Part shown: positions 1-5,033 of the stretch, piece after piece
Layout of the letters: each line of letters starts with the position of its first letter
Numbering within the stretch: position 1 is the stretch's first letter
Source of the DNA: Candidatus Zixiibacteriota bacterium
GTDB taxonomy: Bacteria > Zixibacteria > MSB-5A5 > GN15 > JAAZOE01
NCBI GenBank assembly: GCA_030588275.1
Contig: JAUUYJ010000127.1
Location: 1 to 7,221 of the forward strand
Direction of reading: 5' to 3'
DNA length: 7,221 bases
Program-made: the position numbers and the translations under genes
The notes under the pieces: generated by a model
Told to the model about the DNA's origin: nothing
What the model saw: only the letters and a program-made list of their open reading frames with translations
Databases searched by the model: none

Positions 1-1
1 G

Positions 2-508
2 GGTGGATTAATGTTTCTGTTTATGGGTTTGCCCTCCCCCGTTTTTTGGGGCGCATTCATGGCATTTCTGGCGTTCATTCCGATAGTCGGCCCGTCCCTC
101 ATATACATCCCGGCCGGTGTTATTTTGATTTTGTCCGGCTCACCGATCAAGGGGATGTTTTTAATCGGCTTCGGAACGGTTGTTGCCAGCCAGTTTGACA
201 ATTTTCTCAGGCCAATGCTGGTCGCCGGAAAAACCAAAATGCACACCATGTTAATGTTTGTTTCGATTATGGGGGGGGTCGCCAAGTTTGGCCTTTTGGG
301 TGTCGTTTTGGGTCCGTTGATCGCCGCCATTTTTGTAACGCTGTTTGACCTTTTCCGCATGAAGATGTTGGAAGGGGAGAAAAAGATTTTGCAACCGGCA
401 GGAGCTGATAGCATCGGAATTGATACAAAAGATGATGAAGATCAGGATGAGGGGAATGACGGGGGTGAGGGTAATCGGGATCGAGCCAAATCGGATGATG
501 ATGCTTAG
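2..508 (+). CDS. AI-2E / PerM-family membrane transporter, C-terminal part (5' end outside window)
   Basis: The reading frame is open to the left edge, so this is the C-terminal part of a longer protein (full family members have about 350 residues). The ATG at position 11 lies inside the conserved domain and is probably not the true start. Visible family features are the hydrophobic stretch ending in FIPIVGPSL, the DNFLRPML segment, MFVSIMGGVAKFGLLG and VLGPLIAA, which match the last membrane segments of AI-2E family (UPF0118) proteins. The family includes TqsA-like exporters and Na+/H+ antiporter-like members, so the substrate cannot be given. The last 45 or so residues form a hydrophilic, strongly acidic tail rich in D, E and G, probably cytoplasmic. 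The stop codon overlaps that of the convergent znuB gene. An 8-G run occurs at 271-278. Family assignment is firm; function is open. Confidence 0.85.
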   Translation, partial: GGLMFLFMGLPSPVFWGAFMAFLAFIPIVGPSLIYIPAGVILILSGSPIKGMFLIGFGTVVASQFDNFLRPMLVAGKTKMHTMLMFVSIMGGVAKFGLLGVVLGPLIAAIFVTLFDLFRMKMLEGEKKILQPAGADSIGIDTKDDEDQDEGNDGGEGNRDRAKSDDDA

Positions 509-1401
509 GTAACCTCCGCTTCCTTTTTTCGATATCTTACGCCAAGCAGTTGCCTGACAAAGTACGCTCCCAGATAAACTAACCCGGCCAGAATAATAAT
601 CGTCGCCCCGGCTGGCCAACCCGGTCCATAACTTAGCGCCAATCCCAACGTCGTTACCACCAGACAAACCGCCGTCGCCAGAAGCATCATCCGCGATAAG
701 CTGTTGGTAAAATATCCGGCGGTGGCGGCGGGGAGACTGATTAAAGCAATAACCAAAACGATGCCAACCACAGAAACTAACAGCACCACCGTCAATGCGG
801 TCATGATAAGAAGCAATAGATAGTATAGATCGACTCGGATGCCGCGCAAGCGGGCATGTTCTTCGTCAAAGCAGACTGCCATCAACTGGCTGTAAAATAT
901 CCAGGCAACCAGCACAACAACCAGATCAAGCAAAGCAATAAGGAACAGGTCGCGGGGCGTTACCATCAGGATATTTCCAAAAAGGTAACTCATCAAATCT
1001 TCGTTATACCCCGGCGTTTTCCAGATAAAGATAATCCCAACCGCCATCCCTACCGCCCAGATAGCACTGATGACACTATCTTCCCTCTGCGATCCGCGAT
1101 TACTTCCTCCGCTTGATTTATCCTGCCGACTAATGCGACTGATAACGCCAGCCGCCAGCAAGGCCGAAGCGATAGCACCATGAAGCGGTTCCAACCAACT
1201 GATATGATGCACTACTTGTAAATACCGAGCCAATCCCATTCCACCCAGAACAAAATGAGCCATAGCTCCGGCCACATATGTGATGCGGCGGGTTACAACA
1301 TAGCTACCGACAACGCCGCAGGCGACAGATGAAAGGGCTCCTGCCAAAAGAGCATATTGCAAAAAGGAGTAATGCACAGCCGCCTGAAAAAATTCAAACA
1401 T
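505..1401 (-). CDS. znuB: zinc/manganese-type ABC transporter permease (ABC-3 family, ZnuB-like)
   Basis: This is the integral-membrane subunit of a metal importer, expected to form the inner-membrane channel driven by the ATPase encoded just upstream. The ATG at 1401 gives 298 residues. It is preferred over upstream starts at 1416 and 1503 because it begins at the family-typical hydrophobic N-terminus, has a purine-rich site (GGGGGA, minus strand, 1414-1409) seven bases ahead, and overlaps the znuC stop by only 8 bases. Family signatures include GSYVVTRRITYVAG, AHFVLGGMGLA, the cytoplasmic FDEEHARLRGI segment (about residues 178-188), which contacts the ATPase in ABC-3 permeases, and ISLPAATAG. 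Several hydrophobic membrane segments are evident. A Ser/Gly/Arg-rich loop at about residues 90-108 is longer than usual. The family transports Zn2+, Mn2+ or Fe2+; zinc is favoured by the His-rich loop of the partner binding protein. Confidence 0.9.
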   Translation of the reverse strand: MFEFFQAAVHYSFLQYALLAGALSSVACGVVGSYVVTRRITYVAGAMAHFVLGGMGLARYLQVVHHISWLEPLHGAIASALLAAGVISRISRQDKSSGGSNRGSQREDSVISAIWAVGMAVGIIFIWKTPGYNEDLMSYLFGNILMVTPRDLFLIALLDLVVVLVAWIFYSQLMAVCFDEEHARLRGIRVDLYYLLLLIMTALTVVLLVSVVGIVLVIALISLPAATAGYFTNSLSRMMLLATAVCLVVTTLGLALSYGPGWPAGATIIILAGLVYLGAYFVRQLLGVRYRKKEAEVT

Positions 1402-2260
1402 CAATCGGTCCCCCATCACCCACACCCGTACCCGTGCCGGACTCACTATTTCCTTTGCCCGGAATGAAGACACCATGTTCGCATCGGTCGCAGAGATCAT
1501 CATGCGGTTTGGTTATTTTTTCGTGGCTAACCAGACGAACGTCCGCACCATACAACTCCGAAATGATCTCGCTGGTGATCCCGCTGGTTGGATGCATGAC
1601 GGCTCGTTTATTGACGCATAAGACAGAGCGAACAAAAGGGGCGACAAACGAAGCATCATGAGTAACCATAACCAATGTCATCCGCTGGTTGAGTTGTTGC
1701 ATAACACGGTACAAATCTTTTTGCGCCGAGGGGTCAATATGCGCCGTCGGTTCATCCAGAAACAGGAGGTCCGGCTCCGATGCCAACGCCCGAGCAATCA
1801 TCACCCGCTGTCTTTGTCCACCAGACAACTCCGCCAATTGCCTCCCGCCATAATCGGCCAATTCAACCTCTGACAAAGCTCGTTCTGCGATAAGTCGATC
1901 GGCGCGGCGAAACCCGCCCCACGGTCCGGTCGATGTTAAACGCCCCATCAAGACAAAATCTGTCACCCGCATCGGAAAACGGGGATCGAACTGAAAATAT
2001 TGAGGGACATACCCAACCCGTTCTCGCACTTTGCGGGGGGGGCTATCAAAAACGGCGATCCGTCCTTGTTGCGGTTTAAGCAAACCAAGCAGTAATTTAA
2101 TCAGAGTTGTTTTTCCACCACCGTTGGGACCAACGACGCTGACAAAATCAAGCCGGTTGATATGCAGACTGATGTTGTCTAAAACTAACCGACCGTTATA
2201 GGCAAAGCTGACCCCTTCTACCAACACGACCTGTTCATTCTTTTGTTTCTGCTCACTCAT
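1394..2260 (-). CDS. znuC: zinc/manganese-type ABC transporter ATP-binding protein (ZnuC-like) with Cys/His tail
   Basis: This is the cytoplasmic ATPase of the metal importer. All nucleotide-binding motifs are present: Walker A GPNGGGKTT (residues 44-52), Q-loop Q87, signature LSGGQ (145-149), Walker B LLFLDEP (165-171) with catalytic E170, and switch His201. The core aligns with ZnuC/MntB-type ATPases and ends near residue 245. About 43 further residues follow: a HDDLCDRCEH segment (H253, C257, C260, H262) and then a Gly/Ser-rich low-complexity end. The four residues have the spacing of a possible metal-binding site (H-x3-C-x2-C-x-H), not needed for ATPase function. znuC starts 17 bases after the znuA stop and overlaps the znuB start by 8 bases, so translation of the two is probably coupled. 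The start context has only a weak Shine-Dalgarno-like GGTG. An 8-base C run in the coding strand (2042-2035) encodes Ser-Pro-Pro-Arg. Confidence 0.92.
   Translation of the reverse strand: MSEQKQKNEQVVLVEGVSFAYNGRLVLDNISLHINRLDFVSVVGPNGGGKTTLIKLLLGLLKPQQGRIAVFDSPPRKVRERVGYVPQYFQFDPRFPMRVTDFVLMGRLTSTGPWGGFRRADRLIAERALSEVELADYGGRQLAELSGGQRQRVMIARALASEPDLLFLDEPTAHIDPSAQKDLYRVMQQLNQRMTLVMVTHDASFVAPFVRSVLCVNKRAVMHPTSGITSEIISELYGADVRLVSHEKITKPHDDLCDRCEHGVFIPGKGNSESGTGTGVGDGGPIDV
1409..1414 (-). promoter_or_regulatory. ribosome binding site deciding the znuB start
   Basis: GGGGGA on the minus strand lies seven bases before the ATG at 1401. It is the best purine-rich site near the candidate starts and supports a 298-residue permease. 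It lies inside the 3' end of znuC. Confidence 0.5.
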
Positions 2261-2277
2261 GTTTTTATCAGCACCAC

Positions 2278-3195
2278 TTAATTACTGCCTTGACATCCGA
2301 TCGCCTGCTTAATCAGCCGTGCAATGCTATCCAGATTATCAAGGAACTCTTCTGACAACGGATTGATAGAAATTGTACCGCACCCAATCTTATCCGCCAC
2401 AGTCTGCGCTGTGTTTGATGAAAACTGTGGCTGTATCAAAATTGCAACGATGCTGTCATTTTGGGCCTGTTCTATCAGAGCAATCATCTCGCGCGCACCC
2501 GGCTCATGACCATCAACCTCAACAGCCGTTTGCGTCAAATTGTAACGGGTAGCAAAATACCCAAACGATGGATGAAAAACATAAAATCGTCGGCCCGCAC
2601 ATTCGTCAAGCGATTGGGTAATTTTCTCGTCGATAGATTTCAGGTCGCTTACAAGAAGGTATAAATTATTCTGATATTCAGTTGAGTTCGGTGGGTCAAT
2701 TTCAATCAGGGCATCGCAAATCGTTTGCGCCATTACTTGCGCCAGGATCGGATCAAGCCATATGTGGGGGTCGAGGTTTTCGTGAACATGCCCACCGTGC
2801 GAATATCCGGAACCACCCTCGGAAATCGGTTGGAGTTCTATCCCATCCCGACAATCAACCATTTTAAGATCTGGCATGATCCGTGCGATCTTCTCCATTA
2901 AAGTAGTTTCAAACGGGACACCGACTCGCACCAAAAGATCAGATTCCGACATTCGCCCCATCAGGCGAGGGGAAGGATCAAACGCTTCGGGTGATTGACC
3001 CGGACCGATCAATATCTCGACAGAGACAAAATGTCCACCAATCCGTTCGACAAAATAGGCCAAAGGGGGGATGCTGACAAAGATATCGAGCTTTTCTGAA
3101 GCGCAGGCTGTCTTATTATTATAGAGGAGAGTGATCAACCCCAAAAACAGAAGGGATAGGAATAGGGGGCGTGCTTTATTTGAAATTTTCACCAT
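2278..3195 (-). CDS. znuA: zinc-type ABC transporter periplasmic binding protein (ZnuA-like, variant metal site)
   Basis: This is the extracytoplasmic metal-capture subunit (cluster A-I, ZnuA/TroA fold), 305 residues, a usual length. The N-terminus has a basic start, a hydrophobic core (LFLSLLFLGLITLL) and a likely cleavage site after A32 (ACA|S); no convincing lipobox is seen. A short His-rich loop (H133, H136, H138), typical of zinc-specific members, precedes the canonical ligand His144 in DPHIWLDP. A second canonical ligand, His208, lies in FHPSFGYFATRY, and EVDGHEPGA (226-234) is also family-typical. Two expected ligands differ: the first His is Glu70 (SPEAFDPSP where relatives have PHxY), and the C-terminal Asp is Asn278 (INPLSEE where relatives have DPL). 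The gene follows the small regulator-like gene by 29 bases and precedes znuC by 17. Zinc is the likely substrate; manganese or iron cannot be ruled out. Confidence 0.9.
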   Translation of the reverse strand: MVKISNKARPLFLSLLFLGLITLLYNNKTACASEKLDIFVSIPPLAYFVERIGGHFVSVEILIGPGQSPEAFDPSPRLMGRMSESDLLVRVGVPFETTLMEKIARIMPDLKMVDCRDGIELQPISEGGSGYSHGGHVHENLDPHIWLDPILAQVMAQTICDALIEIDPPNSTEYQNNLYLLVSDLKSIDEKITQSLDECAGRRFYVFHPSFGYFATRYNLTQTAVEVDGHEPGAREMIALIEQAQNDSIVAILIQPQFSSNTAQTVADKIGCGTISINPLSEEFLDNLDSIARLIKQAIGCQGSN

Positions 3196-3205
3196 TAAAT
3201 TTAAT
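3194..3205. repeat. perfect AT-only palindrome at the znuA start
   Basis: ATTAAATTTAAT is a 12-base perfect palindrome overlapping the first bases of znuA, where a Shine-Dalgarno site would normally lie. The nearest AGG is about 14 bases from the ATG. It could be chance in AT-rich DNA, a weak RNA structure affecting initiation, or a minor protein site. Confidence 0.3.
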
Positions 3206-3224
3206 TCGCCTATTTGAAGCCTGC

Positions 3225-3524
3225 CTAAGCATGGCCCTTGTTACAGATCAGATGCTTTTCATGGCAATCACCACATTCCTGGATCACATGCTGGCGTGAA
3301 AACCGATCCCAATGCCGTTTTTGATCGGGGGTCAAAAAACCGCTCCCGGCGCACAGCGGGCAATTGGAATCGAGAGCCGAGGCGACCGCCGACCGAATAA
3401 ACTCCGACCGATTGGGGATATCTTTTAGAAGGGCCGACAGGTTAGCATCAACCTTGAAGGTCATCACTTCGTTTTTGCTTTTGCGGTTAGTCGCGGTACT
3501 CTTAATTTTCCTATTTTTCTGCAC
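3225..3524 (-). CDS. small ribbon-helix-helix protein with Cys/His-rich C-terminal module; candidate metal-responsive regulator of the znu operon
   Basis: The product has 99 residues and I know no named family for it. Residues 1-20 are a basic tail (many K/R). Residues 21-53 look like a ribbon-helix-helix DNA-binding domain: a beta-strand (MTFKVDANLS), a short helix (ALLKDIP) and a second helix opened by NRSEFIRSAV, the CopG/Arc/NikR-type pattern. Residues 54-99 hold CPLCAGSG (C55, C58; a DnaJ-like CxxCxGxG knuckle), H71, H79, C84, C87, H88, H91, C94 and H98. C55/C58 with C84/C87 could hold a structural zinc, leaving the other His/Cys for a sensory site. The start is GTG at 3524, chosen because AGGA lies seven bases upstream; an ATG at 3464 would lose only the basic tail. 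It is the first gene of the operon with znuA, znuC and znuB, 29 bases before znuA, behind a promoter with a palindromic operator. Repressor function and zinc sensing are inferred from domains and context. Confidence 0.8.
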   Translation of the reverse strand: MQKNRKIKSTATNRKSKNEVMTFKVDANLSALLKDIPNRSEFIRSAVASALDSNCPLCAGSGFLTPDQKRHWDRFSRQHVIQECGDCHEKHLICNKGHA

Positions 3525-3531
3525 TGGCTTA

Positions 3532-3535
3532 TCCT
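3532..3535 (-). promoter_or_regulatory. ribosome binding site for the ribbon-helix-helix gene (GTG start)
   Basis: AGGA on the minus strand lies seven bases before the GTG at 3524. It is the main reason for choosing GTG over the internal ATG at 3464, which has no comparable site. Confidence 0.5.
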
Positions 3536-3541
3536 GGTTAA

Positions 3542-3557
3542 ATAATCATCAGATTAT
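3542..3557. promoter_or_regulatory. second dyad near the predicted znu-operon transcription start
   Basis: ATAATC and GATTAT are perfect inverted arms separated by four bases (ATCA). The centre lies about 22 bp, close to two helical turns, from the centre of the main palindrome at 3565-3579, and the dyad spans the predicted transcription start of the minus-strand promoter. Its sequence differs from the main palindrome, so it may be an auxiliary operator, a weak 5' UTR hairpin or chance. Confidence 0.35.
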
Positions 3558-3560
3558 AAA

Positions 3561-3589
3561 AAAATATTACATTGTAATACCAATGTCAA
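3561..3589 (-). promoter_or_regulatory. sigma70-type promoter of the regulator-znuACB operon
   Basis: On the minus strand, a perfect -35 TTGACA (3589-3584) is followed, after 17 bases, by TATTTT (3566-3561), a 4/6 match to the -10 consensus. Transcription would start near 3554, giving a leader of about 30 bases with AGGA before the GTG start at 3524. A better-matching TATAAT occurs further downstream, but 25 bases from the -35, which is too far. No other good promoter is seen between here and znuB, so all four genes are probably co-transcribed. Confidence 0.65.
3565..3579. promoter_or_regulatory. perfect 7-1-7 palindrome, candidate operator in the promoter spacer
   Basis: TATTACA-T-TGTAATA is a perfect inverted repeat with one central base. 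It fills most of the spacer between the -35 and -10 of the minus-strand promoter and overlaps the -10, so a bound protein would block RNA polymerase. Overlapping it is a second dyad, ACATTG (3569-3574) and CAATGT (3581-3586), six bases apart. The 7-1-7 geometry resembles Fur-family boxes, but the half-sites read ATTACA-N-TGTAAT rather than the Fur/Zur-like xxxAAT-N-ATTxxx. The encoded ribbon-helix-helix protein is the natural candidate ligand; a Zur-type protein acting in trans is the alternative. Confidence 0.6.
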
Positions 3590-3633
3590 GCTGGAAATGC
3601 TCTTTTAAGAATTCAGTTTCCACCCATTCCGGC

Positions 3634-3662
3634 TTGCCGATTCGGTTGTGGCCCCGTATATT
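3634..3662 (+). promoter_or_regulatory. candidate promoter of the kdsA operon, predicting a leaderless mRNA
   Basis: TTGCCG (3634-3639, 4/6 match to the -35) and TATATT (3657-3662, 5/6 match to the -10) are separated by 17 bases. Transcription would begin around 3669-3671, at the kdsA ATG itself. kdsA has no Shine-Dalgarno site upstream and no alternative ATG, GTG or TTG start in frame back to a stop at 3575, which fits leaderless initiation. Confidence 0.45.
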
Positions 3663-3670
3663 TTTATCAT

Positions 3671-4468
3671 ATGAATGGATGTCTTGAACATATTGCCCAG
3701 CGCGACTGTTTTTTTCTGATTGCCGGTAACTGCGTCGTTGAAGATGAGCAGACGACAATGGAAACCGCCGAATATCTGAAAATTATCTGCGACCGTCTCA
3801 ATCTGCCGTTGATTTATAAATCATCATTTCGCAAGGCAAATCGTACTTCCGGTGAATCGTTTACCAGCTTGGGTGACAAGGAGGCGATTCGGATTCTCAC
3901 TAAGGTAAAAACCGAATTTGACCTGCCTCTTTTGACCGATATTCACGAAGTGCGAGATTTGGATCTGATCGAAGATATCGACGTTTTGCAGATTCCGGCC
4001 TTTTTGTGTCGTCAAACCGATCTCATTAGATCAGCCGCCAAAACTGGAAAATGGGTCAACATCAAAAAGGGTCAATTTCTCGCTCCGGAAAACATGAAAG
4101 AGGCGGCCGCCAAAGGAGCCGACCTCAACGATGGAAAAATTATGCTGACCGAACGAGGAACCACCTTTGGATACAATAACCTTGTCGTCGATTTTCGCTC
4201 TCTGGCCATTATGAACAGTTTCGGCTATCCGGTTGTTTTTGACGCCACCCATTCGGTCCAGCGGCCCGGAGGACTTGGCGACAAATCGGGTGGTGATCGG
4301 GAATTTATCATTCCATTAGCCCGAGCCGCCGCCGCCGTCGGAATTGATGGGCTGTTTGTCGAAACCCACCCTGACCCGATCAGGGCCAAATCTGATTCCG
4401 CGACGCAAATGCCGTTGGTAATGATGCCGGAGCTTATAAAATCGATACTGCAATTCTTCTATGACTGA
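3671..4468 (+). CDS. kdsA: 3-deoxy-8-phosphooctulonate synthase (Kdo-8-phosphate synthase), metal-dependent class II
   Basis: KdsA condenses phosphoenolpyruvate with D-arabinose 5-phosphate to Kdo-8-phosphate in the cytoplasm, the committed step of Kdo synthesis for LPS. The 265-residue TIM-barrel protein shows FFLIAGNCVVE near the start, KANRTS (55-60), DIHE (90-93), QIPAFLCRQTDL (107-118), NIKKGQFLAP (130-139), LTERGTTFGYNNLVVDFRS (159-177), DATHSVQRPGG (191-201) and ETHPDP (231-236). The metal ligands of the Aquifex-type enzyme are all present: Cys21 (AGNC), His194, Glu231 and Asp242. Metal-independent enzymes such as E. coli KdsA have Asn in place of that Cys, so this is a class II enzyme needing a divalent metal. 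The ATG at 3671 is the only plausible start and has no ribosome binding site; a promoter just upstream suggests a leaderless transcript. The last 8 bases overlap kdsC. Confidence 0.96.
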   Translation: MNGCLEHIAQRDCFFLIAGNCVVEDEQTTMETAEYLKIICDRLNLPLIYKSSFRKANRTSGESFTSLGDKEAIRILTKVKTEFDLPLLTDIHEVRDLDLIEDIDVLQIPAFLCRQTDLIRSAAKTGKWVNIKKGQFLAPENMKEAAAKGADLNDGKIMLTERGTTFGYNNLVVDFRSLAIMNSFGYPVVFDATHSVQRPGGLGDKSGGDREFIIPLARAAAAVGIDGLFVETHPDPIRAKSDSATQMPLVMMPELIKSILQFFYD

Positions 4469-5024
4469 AAAAAAATCTCCGCAAAGTAAGAAGCTGACAA
4501 AATCGGCGGCAATCAAAAAGCTGGCCGGTATCAAGGCGTTGATCCTCGATGTTGATGGTGTCTTGACCGATGATTTTTTATATTTTGGATCGGGCGGGTT
4601 TGAGCTGAAAAAGTTCCACATCGGTGATGGCTTGGCGATTGTCCTGGCGATGAAATCCGGTTTGGAGGTTATCATTATGTCTAATCGCTTTTCCCCGGCG
4701 ACCGCTTCCCGGATGAAGGACCTCCGGGTCAAGCATGTCATTCAGGAACGGGGCAACAAAGAAGAAATTGTCCGCGCATATCTTAAGAAAAAGCGAATGA
4801 AAATTAAGTACTCCGAATGCGCCTTTGTTGGAAACGACATTATGGACATCACTCTGGTTCGAGCTGTTGCCGTTGGTATCGCCGTTGGCAATGCCGTCCC
4901 GGAACTGAAAAAAGTAGCCGATTTTGTCACCAAAGCGGATGGTGGTAATGGTGCGGTTCGAGAAATCGTCGAGATGTATTTCAAGGGAAATGGTCGCGCC
5001 ATGCAGGACTTTTTTTGGAAATAG
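4461..5024 (+). CDS. kdsC: 3-deoxy-D-manno-octulosonate 8-phosphate phosphatase (HAD family)
   Basis: KdsC removes phosphate from Kdo-8-phosphate to give Kdo, using a tetrameric HAD-fold, Mg2+-dependent mechanism. The 187-residue length is normal for this cap-less type. Motif I is LDVDGVLTD, with nucleophile D30 and acid/base D32; motif II is Ser74 in MSNR, where the usual form is TGR; motif III is Lys100 in RGNKEE; motif IV is VGNDIMD (123-129) with D126 and D129; and the C-terminal ADGGNGAVRE (159-168) is the family's active-site tail. The first 20 or so residues are a Lys-rich extension. The ATG overlaps the end of kdsA (ATGACTGA), with no Shine-Dalgarno site, so translation is probably coupled. 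An 8-A run near the start codon could allow slippage. An N-acylneuraminate-9-phosphatase-like activity is possible by sequence, but the kdsA-kdsD context makes KdsC the clear choice. Confidence 0.93.
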   Translation: MTEKKSPQSKKLTKSAAIKKLAGIKALILDVDGVLTDDFLYFGSGGFELKKFHIGDGLAIVLAMKSGLEVIIMSNRFSPATASRMKDLRVKHVIQERGNKEEIVRAYLKKKRMKIKYSECAFVGNDIMDITLVRAVAVGIAVGNAVPELKKVADFVTKADGGNGAVREIVEMYFKGNGRAMQDFFWK

Positions 5025-5033
5025 CGAATTAAT

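Noticed and set aside
586..617. Inverted repeat GGCCAG...CTGGCC inside znuB as a terminator for the convergent AI-2E gene
   Set aside because: The loop is about 20 bases and no T-run follows on either strand.
1402..1503. Longer znuB starting at 1503
   Set aside because: The extra residues are out-of-frame znuC coding sequence with no family similarity, and the start at 1401 has a purine-rich site at proper spacing.
2324..2664. Plus-strand open frames opposite znuA
   Set aside because: They are shadows of the confident znuA gene, with no family-like sequence.
3258..3275. CGDCH in the small protein matches the CxxCH haem c attachment motif
   Set aside because: The protein has no signal peptide, has a DNA-binding-like N-terminus, and the motif sits among other Cys/His residues more typical of zinc binding.
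3462..3464. ATG at 3464 as start of the ribbon-helix-helix gene
   Set aside because: It has no ribosome binding site, whereas the upstream GTG has AGGA at seven bases. It remains possible, since only a basic tail would be lost.
4829..4849. GND in place of GDD in KdsC motif IV as a sign of inactivation
   Set aside because: GND-type motifs are, as I recall, common in active members of this HAD subgroup, and D126 and D129 are present.
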